DNA of 64,000 nt from Streptomyces sp. ST2-7A. GTDB lineage: Bacteria > Actinomycetota > Actinomycetes > Streptomycetales > Streptomycetaceae. Under the pieces are notes generated by a model, which saw only the letters and a list, made by a program, of their open reading frames with translations, ran no database searches and was not told where the DNA came from. A program made the position numbers and the translations under genes. Positions within the stretch are counted from its first letter, which is position 1. The number at the start of each line of letters is the position of its first letter. Below, piece after piece: positions 47,238 to 57,751 of the stretch. The stretch is from NCBI RefSeq assembly GCF_021390475.1, contig NZ_JAJUWS010000020.1, forward strand, positions 42,464 to 106,463, given 5' to 3'.

Positions 47238-48553
47238 GCCGCCCCCTGCCGATCCGGTTCGCGCCGGTCCGGTCCGGACCCGAACGCTCCGCACGGGCCG
47301 GACCGCGTCGGGCTGAGAGCCCGGGCCCGCTCGGACCCGCTCGGACCGGCCCGAGCCGGCCCGAAAAGGGCTGAACCCCGGTCGGTGTCGGACCGGGCCG
47401 GTGCGAGAATCCTCCCGGGCCGACGCCGATCCCCGCGCCGGGCCGAAGGCCGGTCGGGGCCGTGCCGAACCGGGTCGGCACGGCCCCGAAGGCCGGACAG
47501 GACACGGCGGCGGGTGCCGAAGACGATCTCGTCCCAGCTGGGCACCGCCGCGCGCCGTCCGGGCCGCACGCCGTCCGCTTCGGCCTGTCGATCGGTGGTG
47601 CCGACCAGCCGGTCCCGGTGGCCGCTGACCGCCCGGGGCATCAACACGTCCGCGTACGCCGCGCCCGCACCCGCCGCGGAGGCCGCGCGCTCGGCCGGGG
47701 GTTCCTCCCCGACCTCCTCCTCGACGGCCTGCGGCTCCTCGTCGTCCGGCGGGGGGCGGTCCGGCACGACGAGGTCGCCCCGGAAGCTGGGTACCGCCTC
47801 CAGCAGACTGGTCAGCGAGTCCTGGTCGTTCGGCGAGGAGGTCCGGGAGTCGGGGGACGCCGAGGACATCGCCGCCGCCGGATCGGTCACCCGGTCCCGG
47901 CCGGGTCGGGCCCGACCCGCCTCGCGTTCACCTTCGCGCGGAAGGCGGGCGATGCGCGGCACGAAGGGCGTACTGGGGGAGGGGGTGTCGTCCACGTCGC
48001 CGAGTAGCGCCCGTGCCTCGTCGTCGACCGCCTGCACCAGCCGGCGCGGAGGGTCGTACATCCAGCTCGCGGAGTGCGTCTCGCCGGCGACCCGGTAGAC
48101 CAACAGCACCTCCCAGGTGCCGTCGTCGCGCCGCCAGGAGTCCCAGCGAACCGTGTCCCGATCGGCGCCGCGCACCAGCAGCCGCTCCGCGACCGCGTCA
48201 CCGAGCTGCGGGCCGGTGGTCTCACCGGAACGCCGCACCGGGGTCTTGCGGGCGCGTTCGGCCATGAAGGCGCGCTCGGCGAGCACCGGCCCCTCGAAAC
48301 GCCGCACCCGCTCCACCGGGATGTTCGCGAACTGCGCGACCTCCTCGGCGGTCGCACCGGCCCGTATACGGGCCTGGATGTCGCGGGGGCGCAGGTGGCT
48401 CTCGACCTCGATCTGACCCAGACGCGCGCGATCGTTGCGCACGGCGGCGCGCAGACGTTCGTCGATCGGCAGGGTGTATTCCGTGTTGTCGGCAGCCTTC
48501 AGCACCAGCCGTGTGCCGTCGTTGCTGACGGCCACGACACGCAGTTCGGGCAT
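47093..48553 (-). CDS. sepH: SepH, cell-division regulator (DUF3071)
   Basis: FtsZ-binding regulator of sporulation and vegetative division. The N-terminal DUF3071 domain (residues 1-~165) contains a helix-turn-helix-like segment (ATAEEVAQFANIPVERVRRFEG). An acidic, disordered middle follows, then the conserved C-terminal motif PSWDEIVFGTRR (338-350). Known SepH proteins end at about this point (~342 residues), but here the frame continues 136 Arg/Pro/Gly-rich residues to 47093, through a hairpin and antisense to the sulfurtransferase. A lost stop or frameshift just after residue 350 is likely. ATG at 48553 with GGGAGG upstream. Confidence 0.9.
   Translation of the reverse strand: MPELRVVAVSNDGTRLVLKAADNTEYTLPIDERLRAAVRNDRARLGQIEVESHLRPRDIQARIRAGATAEEVAQFANIPVERVRRFEGPVLAERAFMAERARKTPVRRSGETTGPQLGDAVAERLLVRGADRDTVRWDSWRRDDGTWEVLLVYRVAGETHSASWMYDPPRRLVQAVDDEARALLGDVDDTPSPSTPFVPRIARLPREGEREAGRARPGRDRVTDPAAAMSSASPDSRTSSPNDQDSLTSLLEAVPSFRGDLVVPDRPPPDDEEPQAVEEEVGEEPPAERAASAAGAGAAYADVLMPRAVSGHRDRLVGTTDRQAEADGVRPGRRAAVPSWDEIVFGTRRRVLSGLRGRADPVRHGPDRPSARRGDRRRPGRILAPARSDTDRGSALFGPARAGPSGSERARALSPTRSGPCGAFGSGPDRREPDRQGAAQPGSGPTATGRAGSAHHSLHEPGYRAARTPIRDSASTCCAAETPDPQ
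47454..47489 (-). terminator. Hairpin at the expected 3' end of sepH
   Basis: Perfect 15-base stem (47454-47468 with 47475-47489) and a 6-base loop. On the minus strand it begins about 24 bases after the last conserved SepH codons (FGTRR), where a terminator belongs, yet the reading frame continues through it. Confidence 0.65.
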
Positions 48554-49672
48554 GAGGACCTCCCGGGTGGTGCCTGCCGACGTCACGTGCGTCGCTGGTT
48601 CTCGCTGGACGAGTGTGGCCTGCCCGGGTGCAGCCTGCCACAACCCTGCGGACCAGCCCGGAGTGTCGGGCCGGGGCCCGGGGAGCCGTCATGGCGACGC
48701 CTCACCTCCCTGCCACCCCGCGGGGCCGATGGTTTCGGCCCCTTCGGATGGTCGGTCGGCCCACGCCGCCGGAATGGCCACACTACTCCATAGGGGCCAT
48801 CCGGGAGGGGTGGACGCGCCAATCCGGATCGGCTCCCCGGGGGGCCGGGAAAGCCCCGCGGAACCTCCCGAATCGGCCTCCTCCGTCCGGCGGACGGCCC
48901 GTCTCCCGTCCCCGACCGGCGGGTGATCGGGGACGGAAGCCCCTTTCGGGGAGAGTCCGGGAAGCGCGGAGGGGGCCCGGACGGGGTGCTCGACGAACGT
49001 CCCGGAAAGGGGCGGACGCGGTCCCCGGAGGACGGCCCGGTGGCCCCGCACCGCCGGGGAGGGGGTTCGTCCGGCCCGGCCGCACGCGGCTGTCGGTCGA
49101 CGTCCGGGGCCGCCGGCCGACAGGGCGAAGGGGGACCCGTGACGGTAGTTCCGGGAACGGTTTCGTCGCCGCCGCCCCCAGTGGCCGCCGGTACCGCCGG
49201 CGCGATCCGCCGATATCCGCCGCACCGTGTCGGAGTCTTCCGGCGGGGCGCGGGCGAGCCCCGGGGAGGATGTCCGGGACCACCCGGATGGCGGTCACCG
49301 GATCGAGGGACCCCTTCCCGGGGGTGAGGTCCATGTGCCCCGGTGGGCCGGCGAAAGTGCCGGGCGGGGGCGCGGAACGGGGTGGCGGCCCCGACATCGG
49401 GGCGCGGTGCCGTGCGGCCGGCTTCCCCACCCGGTGGTGCCCCCCGGTCGATCGCTTCGGCGGTTCCCCGGGATCGTGGTCCCCCCGGCCGGCCCCTCCC
49501 GACCGTGTGTGGTCGATCGGACCCACCGGCGGTCCCGATCCGCCCGTATCCGGTGGCGCCGCCGGGAGGGGAGCCGCTCCGAACGACCCCACCGCGGACC
49601 GCGCCCGCACCGTCGGCGAGAACGGTGGTGCCGACCCGTCGGGTGACCGTGAGTGATGCGAGGATGGCCGAC
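48554..49672. other. 1.1-kb divergent gap between sepH and hemH
   Basis: The longest gene-poor stretch of the core region. Open frames exist on both strands but overlap each other, lack ribosome sites and show no known motif, and composition does not favour one frame. GAGGAT (49660-49665) is the -10 for hemH. A gene lost or degraded here is possible; I see no remnant I can name. Confidence 0.45.
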
Positions 49673-50800
49673 ATGGCACACCCCACCGACCCCACCCCCT
49701 ACGACGCGCTGCTGCTGCTCTCCTTCGGCGGACCCGAGGGCCCCGAGGACGTCGTCCCCTTCCTGGAGAACGTCACCCGCGGGCGCGGGATCCCCCGCGA
49801 ACGCCTGGAGGAGGTGGGGCAGCACTACTTCCTCTTCGGCGGTGTCAGCCCGATCAACGAGCAGAACCGCCGTCTGCTCGCCGCCCTGCGCGAGGACTTC
49901 GCGGCGAACGCCCTCGACCTGCCGGTGTACTGGGGCAACCGCAACTGGGACCCCTATCTCACCGACACCCTGCGCGAGATGGTCCGCGACGGCCGCCGGC
50001 GGATCCTCACCCTGGCCACCAGCGCCTACTCCTCCTACTCCGGCTGCCGCCAGTACCGCGAAGACCTCGCCGGGGCGCTCGCCGCGCTGGAGGCCGAGGG
50101 GGCGGAGCTCCCCCGGGTGGACAAGATCCGCGTCTACTGGAATCACCCCGGCTTCCTGGAGACCATGGCCGAAGGCGTGGTGGCCGCCCTGGAGGAACTG
50201 CCGGAGGAGGTGCGCGACGGTGCCCACCTGGCGTTCTCCACGCACTCCATCCCGATCTCCGCCGCCGACACCTCCGGCCCGCAGGCCGGTCACGGCGACG
50301 GCGGCGCGTACGTGCGCCAGCACATGGACGCCCTGCGGTGGATCTCCGAGGCGGTCCGCGAGGCCACCGGCGTGGAGCGCTCCGCCGAACTGGTGTACCA
50401 GTCCCGCAGTGGTGCCCCGCACATCCCCTGGCTGGAGCCCGACATCTGCGACCACCTCGAAGAGGTGCACGCCAGGGGTGTGTCCGCCGTCGTGATCGTG
50501 CCCATCGGCTTCGTCTCCGACCACATGGAGGTCCTCTACGACCTCGACACCGAGGCGAAGGCGAAGGCGGAGGAACTGGGTCTGCCCATGGTCCGCTCGG
50601 CCACCGTCGGCGCCGACCCCCGCTTCGTGGCGGCCGTCCGCGACCTGGTGCTGGAACGTGCGGCCGCCGAGCGCGGGCAGGAGCCCGTGCGGTGCGCCCT
50701 CGGTGACCTCGGCCCGAGCCACGACCGCTGCCCCGTGGGTTGCTGTCCCGGCCGCACCCCGCGCCCGGCGGCCACCGGCGTCGACAGTCCCCAGGCCTGA
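49673..50800 (+). CDS. hemH: Ferrochelatase (coproporphyrin type), heme synthesis
   Basis: Inserts Fe2+ into a porphyrin; actinobacteria use coproporphyrin III (CpfC). 375 residues. Catalytic histidine in FSTHSIPIS (~186-194), conserved [15 protein letters not shown] at the start and [18 protein letters not shown] near 275-292. The C-terminal cysteines [19 protein letters not shown] fit the [2Fe-2S] cluster found in actinobacterial ferrochelatases, with a partner cysteine in [12 protein letters not shown] 49673 is chosen because GAGGAT lies seven bases upstream; ATG 49664 is inside that hexamer. It is followed by suhB after 132 bases. Confidence 0.95.
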   Translation: MAHPTDPTPYDALLLLSFGGPEGPEDVVPFLENVTRGRGIPRERLEEVGQHYFLFGGVSPINEQNRRLLAALREDFAANALDLPVYWGNRNWDPYLTDTLREMVRDGRRRILTLATSAYSSYSGCRQYREDLAGALAALEAEGAELPRVDKIRVYWNHPGFLETMAEGVVAALEELPEEVRDGAHLAFSTHSIPISAADTSGPQAGHGDGGAYVRQHMDALRWISEAVREATGVERSAELVYQSRSGAPHIPWLEPDICDHLEEVHARGVSAVVIVPIGFVSDHMEVLYDLDTEAKAKAEELGLPMVRSATVGADPRFVAAVRDLVLERAAAERGQEPVRCALGDLGPSHDRCPVGCCPGRTPRPAATGVDSPQA

Positions 50801-50932
50801 CCCCCACGCCCGACCACCGGGTCCGACCCGCTCGCCCCTCGGCGGAGTCGGGCGGATCGCCGCGCCCGACGATCCGCCCGACACCACCGCCCCGGCCCGT
50901 GGCCCGGACCCCGTACAGGAGGAACTTCCCCC

Positions 50933-51763
50933 GTGAGCGACCACACCGGATACCCACCCGCCCCCGGCGACCTGCTCGACCTCGCGTTGGAGGCGGCCGC
51001 CCGCGCCGGCCGGCTGCTGCGCGGCGGGCGCCCCGACGACCTCGCGGTCGCGGCGACCAAGTCCAGCCCCATCGACGTGGTCACCGAGATGGACCTGGCC
51101 GCCGAGAAACTGATCACCGACTTCCTCGCCGAGCGCCGCCCCGATGACGCGGTGTTGGGCGAGGAGGGTGGTGACACCGCCGGCACCAGCGGGGTGCGCT
51201 GGGTCGTCGACCCCCTCGACGGCACCGTCAACTACCTGTACGGCCTGCCCAACTGGTCGGTCTCCATCGCCGCCGAGATCGACGGCCGCGCCGTCGTGGG
51301 TGTCGTGGAGATCCCGATGCGCGGCGAGACCTGTTGGGCCGTGGCCGGTGGGGGAGCGCTGCGTCGTACCGCCGACGGCACCACGACCCCGCTGCGCTGC
51401 CGCCCCTCGCCCCCGCTGGAGCAGGCCCTGATCGGCACCGGATTCAACTACGTGACGGAGGTCCGCGTCGCGCAGGCGGAGGTGGCGCGCCGACTGATCC
51501 CCCGCCTGCGGGACATCCGGCGCGGTGGCTCGGCGGCGATCGACCTGTGCGACGTGGCGGGCGGTCGGCTGGACGGTTACTACGAGCGCGGACTCGGCGC
51601 CTGGGACCTCGCGGCGGGCGAGTTGATCGCACGTGAGGCGGGGGCACTGACCGGCGGACGCCCGGGGCGACCGGCGGACGGCGACCTCACCGTGGCCGCC
51701 TCGCCCGGCGTCTTCGAGCTCCTCCAGCCGTTGCTGGAGGAGCTGGGCGCCTGGCACGACTGA
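50933..51763 (+). CDS. Inositol monophosphatase family protein
   Basis: 276-residue Mg2+/Li+-sensitive phosphatase fold, hydrolysing inositol phosphate or a related sugar phosphate. Metal-binding motifs: GEEGG (~79-83), WVVDPLDGTVNYLYGLPNW (~92-110) and GAWDLAAGELIAREAG (~222-237). GTG at 50933 has a near-perfect AGGAGGAA upstream. In actinobacteria such enzymes serve inositol supply for phosphatidylinositol and mycothiol; the exact substrate is not shown. A 25-base stem terminator follows. Confidence 0.93.
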   Translation: MSDHTGYPPAPGDLLDLALEAAARAGRLLRGGRPDDLAVAATKSSPIDVVTEMDLAAEKLITDFLAERRPDDAVLGEEGGDTAGTSGVRWVVDPLDGTVNYLYGLPNWSVSIAAEIDGRAVVGVVEIPMRGETCWAVAGGGALRRTADGTTTPLRCRPSPPLEQALIGTGFNYVTEVRVAQAEVARRLIPRLRDIRRGGSAAIDLCDVAGGRLDGYYERGLGAWDLAAGELIAREAGALTGGRPGRPADGDLTVAASPGVFELLQPLLEELGAWHD

Positions 51764-51820
51764 GCGAGCCGGCGCGACCGGCGGTATCCGGCCCGCCCCC
51801 GGCCCCCGGCACGACCGGCC

Positions 51821-51876
51821 CGCACGCGAAGAAGCCCCGGGAGGAGAGAGATCCTCCCGGGGCTTCTTCGCGTGCG
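51821..51876. terminator. Perfect 25-base-stem bidirectional terminator
   Basis: Arms 51821-51845 and 51852-51876 pair without error around a GAGAGA loop. It lies between the converging phosphatase gene and the small minus-strand gene (stop 51966), so it can end both. The inner GAAGAAGCCCC/GGGGCTTCTTC is a common actinobacterial terminator style. Confidence 0.9.
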
Positions 51877-51965
51877 AACCGCGTGGGTCGGTCCGAACGT
51901 GATCCCGGGTCGCCCCGGGGAAGGTCGCGGTGCCGGGCGCGGCACGCGCGACGGAGTGCGTGACG

Positions 51966-52142
51966 TCAGGCGGGTACTCCCCGCTCGACCCGTACGCCGT
52001 GCTCGGAGGCCAGACGCAGCAGGTCCTCCAGCTCGGCCTGCTCCAAGTCCGCGGAGAAGACGTCGCCGGCCTCGCGGGCGCGCTCCAACTGGGTCTCGGT
52101 GTTCTCGATGCGCTGCAGAATGCCTGCGGTGAACGCGTCCAT
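51966..52142 (-). CDS. Small conserved helical protein, 58 residues
   Basis: MDAFTAGILQRIENTETQ... is a short, amphipathic, largely helical protein (LERAREAGDVFSADLEQAE, LRLASEHGVRVE) resembling small Streptomyces proteins of unknown function near the same locus. ATG at 52142 with AAGGGGGC upstream supports it as real; an ATG at 52160 adds six residues. No cysteines or membrane span. Perhaps a coiled-coil dimer. Confidence 0.7.
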   Translation of the reverse strand: MDAFTAGILQRIENTETQLERAREAGDVFSADLEQAELEDLLRLASEHGVRVERGVPA

Positions 52143-52774
52143 GATGCGCCCCCTTGTCATCGGTCGGCGGCACGGGGTGCCGGGGTGGTTCGCGATCGCC
52201 ACGCCCTCGAGGAGGCGGTCCCGTCCGTGTCGCCGGCGTCGATGCCTGGCGCCCGGTAGGGGGGAATCGCTGGGGTGTGCAGGGGTGATCCCCGGGTGGC
52301 ACTCCTCGGAAACCTTCCGGCAACAGAAAAAACGATGGACATTCCGGCGGACGCCCGGTGCGCGGTCGGGCCCCGGATCCGACCGTCGCCCGCCCCCGGG
52401 CTTCCCGCGCGCTCCTTGCGAACCGCTCACGGCACTCCGTGCCCGCTCCTGCCCCGGGACACGTGATCCACTCCACCGGGTGATTCCTGACGGCGCGCTT
52501 ATCCGTGTCCGGGGGAGTATGGCTCCGGGACGAATGATCCCCGGGGTCGGGCCGACCGTCCGGCCCCGGGGCGTCCCCGGTGGACCCCGGCCGCCTCGGC
52601 GCCACCGGAGCGGGCGATCCGGAGCCGTCGGCCCGCCGCGCGAATCCGTCGCCCCCGCGCCCCGGAGCCCTTCCGCACTCCCCGCCCCGTGACCGGTCGC
52701 CGGTCGGGTCGGTGAGCGGGGACGAACGGTTCGGGCGACCACGAGCGGAAACGATCAGGAGAGGGAGGTGCCGC
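52143..52774. other. Spacer before cutRS
   Basis: 632 bases. An A-run with GAAAAAACG (about 52326-52334) marks a probable promoter patch for the small minus-strand gene. GAGAGGGAGG at 52759-52768 is the cutR ribosome site. No gene is supported. Confidence 0.4.
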
Positions 52775-53428
<654 letters not shown>

Positions 53429-53432
53429 CACC

Positions 53433-54842
53433 ATGCCCGGCACCTCCCCACCCCCCGGCGCCGACGCGCCCCGCGGCTCGGCGACCCCCGGTCCGCCGAG
53501 CCGTCCCGCCACCCCGTCGCCCCGGCCCACCGATCACGTGGCCGGCCCGGGGGCCGCCGGCCACGCCCGTACCGACGGCCCCCCGGCCGGCGTCCGGATG
53601 CCCGCCCGGCCCCCCGGTCCGCCGCCGGGTCCACCCCCCGGTCCGCCGCCGGGCCCCACCGATCCGCGCCCGCCCTGGCTGCGCCCCACCATCCGCATCC
53701 GCCTCACCCTGCTCTACGGCGGGATGTTCCTCATCGCCGGTGTGGTGCTGCTCGGCATCATCTACCTGCTGGCCGCCGACGCACTGGGCGCCGGCAGCGC
53801 GGTCCCGTTCCGCTTCGTCTCCGAGGCCGAGGTGGAGATCACCTCGGAGGCCTGCCGGCCGATCGCGGGCATGGTGGACGCCGAGACCTTCCGTTCCTGG
53901 TACGCCGAGTGCGCCGGGATCCAGCGCCGGCTCGCGCTGGAGGAACTCCTGCAGCGCTCGCTCCTCGCCCTGATGGGTCTGGCCGTCCTGGCCTTCGCCT
54001 TCGGCTACCTGATGGCGGGGCGGGTTCTCGCGCCGCTGGGCCGCATCACCCGCACCGCCCGCCGGGTCGCCGGGTCCGACCTGCATCGCCGCATCGAGCT
54101 GGGCGGCCCGGACGACGAGCTCAAGGAGCTCGCGGACACCTTCGACGAGATGCTCGACCGCCTGGACCGCGCCTTCACCGCCCAGCGGAGGTTCGTCGCC
54201 AACGCCTCCCACGAGCTGCGCACCCCGTTGGCGATCAACCGCACCCTGCTGGAGGTGCACCTCTCCGACCCCGCCGCCCCTCCGGAGCTGATCCAGCTGG
54301 GCCGCACCCTGTTGGCCACCAACGAGCGCAGCGAGCAACTGGTGGAGGGCCTGCTGCTGCTGGCCCGCAGCGACAACGAGATCACCGAGCGCAAACCGCT
54401 GGACCTCGCCGAGCCCGCCGACCGGGCGGTGGAGCAGGTCCGCGCCGAGGCCGTCGCGGCCGGGGTGGAACTGCGCGGCACCCGTCGACCCGCCCCGACA
54501 CGGGGCAACGGCGTGCTGCTGGAACGAGTCGCCCTGAACCTGGTGCAGAACGCCGTCCGGTACAACGTCCCCGAGGGCGGTTGGGTACGGGTCGACACCG
54601 AGCTCCGGGGGTCCCAGGCCGTCCTGGAGGTCGAGAACACCGGCCCGGTGGTACCCGCCTACGAGGTGGACAACATGTTCGAGCCGTTCCGCCGACTGCG
54701 GCACGAGCGGACCCACAGCGACCGCGGGGTGGGCCTGGGCCTGTCCATCGTGCGGTCGGTGGCCCGGGCCCACGGCGGAGCGGTCACCGCCGAGCCCCGA
54801 TCGGAGGGCGGCCTGGTGATGCGGGTGTTTCTGCCGATCTGA
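53433..54842 (+). CDS. cutS: CutS, membrane sensor histidine kinase
   Basis: 469 residues. A ~85-residue Pro/Gly-rich cytoplasmic N-terminus (PPGPPPG repeats, ~60-75) precedes TM1 (~91-114). The short extracellular loop holds two cysteines, C141 and C160, the pair thought to sense redox or protein-folding state in CutS. TM2 is at ~174-197, then HAMP, HisKA with H260 (ANASHELRTPLA), N-box NLVQNAVRYN and G-boxes DRGVGLGLSI. Other domains look intact. The N-terminus is longer than in CutS of other Streptomyces, and its reading relies on the ATG at 53433; a downstream start near the membrane span is possible. Confidence 0.94.
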   Translation: MPGTSPPPGADAPRGSATPGPPSRPATPSPRPTDHVAGPGAAGHARTDGPPAGVRMPARPPGPPPGPPPGPPPGPTDPRPPWLRPTIRIRLTLLYGGMFLIAGVVLLGIIYLLAADALGAGSAVPFRFVSEAEVEITSEACRPIAGMVDAETFRSWYAECAGIQRRLALEELLQRSLLALMGLAVLAFAFGYLMAGRVLAPLGRITRTARRVAGSDLHRRIELGGPDDELKELADTFDEMLDRLDRAFTAQRRFVANASHELRTPLAINRTLLEVHLSDPAAPPELIQLGRTLLATNERSEQLVEGLLLLARSDNEITERKPLDLAEPADRAVEQVRAEAVAAGVELRGTRRPAPTRGNGVLLERVALNLVQNAVRYNVPEGGWVRVDTELRGSQAVLEVENTGPVVPAYEVDNMFEPFRRLRHERTHSDRGVGLGLSIVRSVARAHGGAVTAEPRSEGGLVMRVFLPI

Positions 54843-55125
54843 GATGATGTCCGGACGGAAAACGCCGGATGTGATCAATCACACATGCGACCCCGGTTCC
54901 CCGGGCAATCGACCGCCGTGACCGGCTTTCCGGCCCCCGCACCACGGCCCCGCCCGTGCCGCCGATCGCTCCTTCGGGCGCCCGGCCGGGTGTCGATTGA
55001 GTAACACAGCTTGATGTGAGGCAAAATCTCCGCCTCGAGTCGGGCACAAGACCGGCCCTCCGGGCGTTACCCGCGCTGGAGACCATCACCGAATACCACG
55101 GACACCCAAAGGGGGAGTTACGAGC

Positions 55126-55425
55126 ATGGCCACCGATTACGACACACCACGCAAGACCGATGACGACGTCAACGAGGACAGCATCGAGGAGCTGAAGGCC
55201 CGGCGCAACGACAAGTCGGCCTCCACGGTCGACGTCGACGAGTTCGAGCAGGCCGAGGGCCTGGAGCTGCCCGGCGCAGACCTGTCCAACGAGGAGTTGT
55301 CGGTCCGGGTGCTGCCCCGCCAGGCGGACGAGTTCACCTGCATGAGCTGCTTCCTGGTCCACCACCGCTCCCAGCTCGCCGCGGAGAAGAACGGTTCGCC
55401 GATCTGCCGCGACTGCGCCGGGTGA
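55126..55425 (+). CDS. Small zinc-binding protein, DUF4193
   Basis: 99 residues, acidic N-terminal half (TPRKTDDDVNEDSIEELKARR) then a probable zinc site C72, C75, C94, C97 (CMSCFLVHHRS... CRDC). Conserved across actinobacteria, function unknown; the layout resembles RNA polymerase-binding factors but this is inference. ATG 55126 with GGGGGAG upstream. The A+T-richer region 54985-55035 probably holds its promoter (TTGAGT near 55000). Confidence 0.85.
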   Translation: MATDYDTPRKTDDDVNEDSIEELKARRNDKSASTVDVDEFEQAEGLELPGADLSNEELSVRVLPRQADEFTCMSCFLVHHRSQLAAEKNGSPICRDCAG

Positions 55426-55477
55426 GCCCGCTCCGGAGTGCGCGGCGGGCGGGACCGCGGGGGCCCCGCCCGATCGA

Positions 55478-56059
55478 TCACCCGGCGTCGCGTTGTTCGG
55501 ACCGTTCGGCCGGTTCGGCGGGACCGGTCGTTCCGGCCTGCCCGGTCATCGGTTCGACGCGAGGCCCCTCCGCCTCCGGAGCGGATCCCCGCCCGGCCTC
55601 CAACGCCGCCACCAGGCGTCGCGGGTTCCGGGTCGAGAGGTACAGGTAGGGGGTCGGGTCGTCGGGATCGACGACCTCGACCCGAACGGCTTCGGGCACG
55701 TACGCCCGCAGCAGCATGAACGCGCGGGCGTCGGCCCGGTGGGTGCGCCAGGCCACCGCCTCCGCCTCGTCCAGCGGTCGGGCCGCCCCCAGGGCCGACA
55801 GCGGCACCCGGGCCCGGCCCGCCAGCAGGGTGCCCCCGGCCACCCTGATCCGGGCCGAGCCGTAGGCGCTCAGCGCCATCCCGCAGCCCACCAGCGCGGC
55901 GGTCGTGCCGATGAGGGCCGGCACCGGACCCAGCGGCACCAGTGTCACCCCCGTCAGCGCCGCGCCCATGAGCGCGATCAGCCACCACGTGCGGGGCACC
56001 GTGAGACGTTCCTCGTAGGGGCGGGGCGGCCGGGACGGCCGGTTCGCGTCGGACTCCAT
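55478..56059 (-). CDS. DUF3093 membrane protein
   Basis: 193 residues with two adjacent membrane spans near the N-terminus (WWLIALMGAALTGVTLVPLG and ALIGTTAALVGCGMALSAYG), then a soluble domain ending in PYLYLSTRNPRRLVAAL, the DUF3093 signature. The C-terminal 35 residues are Glu/Pro-rich. On the minus strand GATGCT lies six bases before the ATG (56059), predicting a leaderless mRNA. It diverges from dut. Function unknown. Confidence 0.85.
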   Translation of the reverse strand: MESDANRPSRPPRPYEERLTVPRTWWLIALMGAALTGVTLVPLGPVPALIGTTAALVGCGMALSAYGSARIRVAGGTLLAGRARVPLSALGAARPLDEAEAVAWRTHRADARAFMLLRAYVPEAVRVEVVDPDDPTPYLYLSTRNPRRLVAALEAGRGSAPEAEGPRVEPMTGQAGTTGPAEPAERSEQRDAG

Positions 56060-56431
56060 GGGACAAGCATCCCGGGCGCACCCGGATCACCCGCACCGGC
56101 GGTAGGGTCTGGGAGGCGTTCGGGCCCGTCCCGTCCGGACCCGCGCCCCGGCCCCCATCCGGGGTGCGTACCAAGCCCGCGCGCGGCAGTGCGCGCTCGC
56201 CGGCGCGCGAACGAGGCCGTACGCCCCCTCGGGGGAGCGGAGGTCGGCGACGACCACCGGGGACGGCCCCCGCACCCGCACGACCGACCCGGGCCACGTC
56301 GGCCGCGCACCGCGCGACCGGTGTGGCGGACACCCCGGGAACGGACGAGCGGGAAGCCGGTCCGGGGCCGACCGGGGACCGACACGAGCACGACGCGAGT
56401 ACGACGAGAGACCGAGAGAGGGTGAGACCGG

Positions 56432-56926
56432 GTGCTTCCGGGACCGCAGGAGCCGGTGGACGTCCTGATACACCGCACGACGCCCGATGTCCCCCTGCCC
56501 TCCCGCGCCCACCCCGGCGACGCGGGCGTGGACCTGGTGACCACCGAGGCGACCGAACTGGCCCCCGGCGAGCGCGCCGTCCTGCCCACCGGTGTCGCCA
56601 TCGCGCTCCCCGACGGACACGCCGCCTTCGTCCACCCCCGCTCCGGACTCGCCGCGCGGTGCGGAGTCGCCCTCGTGAACGCCCCGGGGACCGTCGACGC
56701 CGGGTACCGTGGAGAAATCAAGGTCATCCTGATCAACCTCGACCCCCGGGAGAGCGTGCGTTTCGAACGGTTCGACCGGATCGCCCAACTGGTGGTCCAA
56801 CGGGTCGAGACGGTGCGCTTCCACGAGGTCGCGCAGCTGCCGGGTTCGGCACGGGCCGGCGGGGGCTTCGGCTCCACCGGTGGCCATGCCGGCGCGGAAC
56901 ACACCTACGCCGTGAAAGGACAGTGA
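56432..56926 (+). CDS. dut: dUTP pyrophosphatase
   Basis: Trimeric dUTPase of 164 residues that keeps uracil out of DNA and provides dUMP. All five motifs are present: [58 protein letters not shown] (the last tail orders over the active site). GTG 56432 with GAGAGGGTGAG upstream. The next gene begins one base after its stop, so they form an operon. A short C-terminal EHTYAVKGQ follows motif V. Confidence 0.97.
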   Translation: MLPGPQEPVDVLIHRTTPDVPLPSRAHPGDAGVDLVTTEATELAPGERAVLPTGVAIALPDGHAAFVHPRSGLAARCGVALVNAPGTVDAGYRGEIKVILINLDPRESVRFERFDRIAQLVVQRVETVRFHEVAQLPGSARAGGGFGSTGGHAGAEHTYAVKGQ

Positions 56927-56927
56927 C

Positions 56928-57686
56928 GTGTTCGGACGTCGCCGCAAGCGGAATGAGGAGCCCGGGGAGGCTGTCGAGCCCACCGCTCCGGAGGCTCCGG
57001 ACGAGGAAGAGGTCCGCCGGGTGAGACTCGCCCCGGCGCCCCGCCCCGAGGGCCCCTGGGACATCTCCGAGGTGAGCCGGCCCACCGAGGGCCGTGTCGA
57101 CCTCGGCGGGATCTTCGTGCCGGGTGTACAGGGCATGGAGTTGCGGGTCGAGGTCGCCGGTGAGTCGATCGTCGCCGCGACCGTCGTCCTGAAGGACAGC
57201 GCCGTGCAACTCCAGGCGTTCGCCGCGCCCAAGCGCGAGGGCATCTGGGGCGAGGTCCGCGAGGAGATCGCCGGTGGCATCACCGGCCAGGGCGGGGTCG
57301 TCGACGAGATCGAGGGCCCCCTCGGCTGGGAGCTGCGGGCGCAGGTGCCCGTCCAACTCCCCGACGGCAAGCGCGGCATGCAGGTCGTGCGCTTCATCGG
57401 CGTGGACGGCCCCCGCTGGTTCCTGCGCGGCGTCATCTCCGGGCAGGGCGCGGTGCAGCCGCAGGCCGCCGGCGTGCTGGAAAGCGTCTTCCGCGACACC
57501 GTCGTGGTGCGCGGCGACCAGCCGATGGCCCCCCGTGACCCCATCGTCCTCAAGCTGCCCGAGGACGCCAGCATGGTGCCCGAGGGCGTGCGCAAGCAGG
57601 AGGCGCAGGAGCAGGACGCGGGCTCCCGCTTCGCGGGTGGCATGGACCGCCTGCGCCGGGGCCCGGAGATCTCCGAGGTCCGCTGA
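56928..57686 (+). CDS. DUF3710 protein, in operon with dut
   Basis: 252 residues. A charged N-terminus (FGRRRKRNEEPGEAVE) precedes the DUF3710 β-rich domain (~40-235: LGGIFVPGVQGMELRVEV, FIGVDGPRWFLRGVISG). Conserved next to dut in actinobacteria; function unknown. GTG at 56928 lies one base after the dut stop, with AAAGGA as ribosome site inside dut. No membrane span. Confidence 0.88.
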   Translation: MFGRRRKRNEEPGEAVEPTAPEAPDEEEVRRVRLAPAPRPEGPWDISEVSRPTEGRVDLGGIFVPGVQGMELRVEVAGESIVAATVVLKDSAVQLQAFAAPKREGIWGEVREEIAGGITGQGGVVDEIEGPLGWELRAQVPVQLPDGKRGMQVVRFIGVDGPRWFLRGVISGQGAVQPQAAGVLESVFRDTVVVRGDQPMAPRDPIVLKLPEDASMVPEGVRKQEAQEQDAGSRFAGGMDRLRRGPEISEVR

Positions 57687-57751
57687 AACCCGCCCGGGAG
57701 ACCGGTCGACCGCCCGGCCACGAGGGAAGGCTCCCGACACCTTGGGTTCCA

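Noticed and set aside
48613..49656. 347-codon plus-strand frame in the sepH-hemH gap
   Set aside because: No ribosome site, no known motif, many Arg/Gly/Pro runs, and equally long frames overlap it on both strands.
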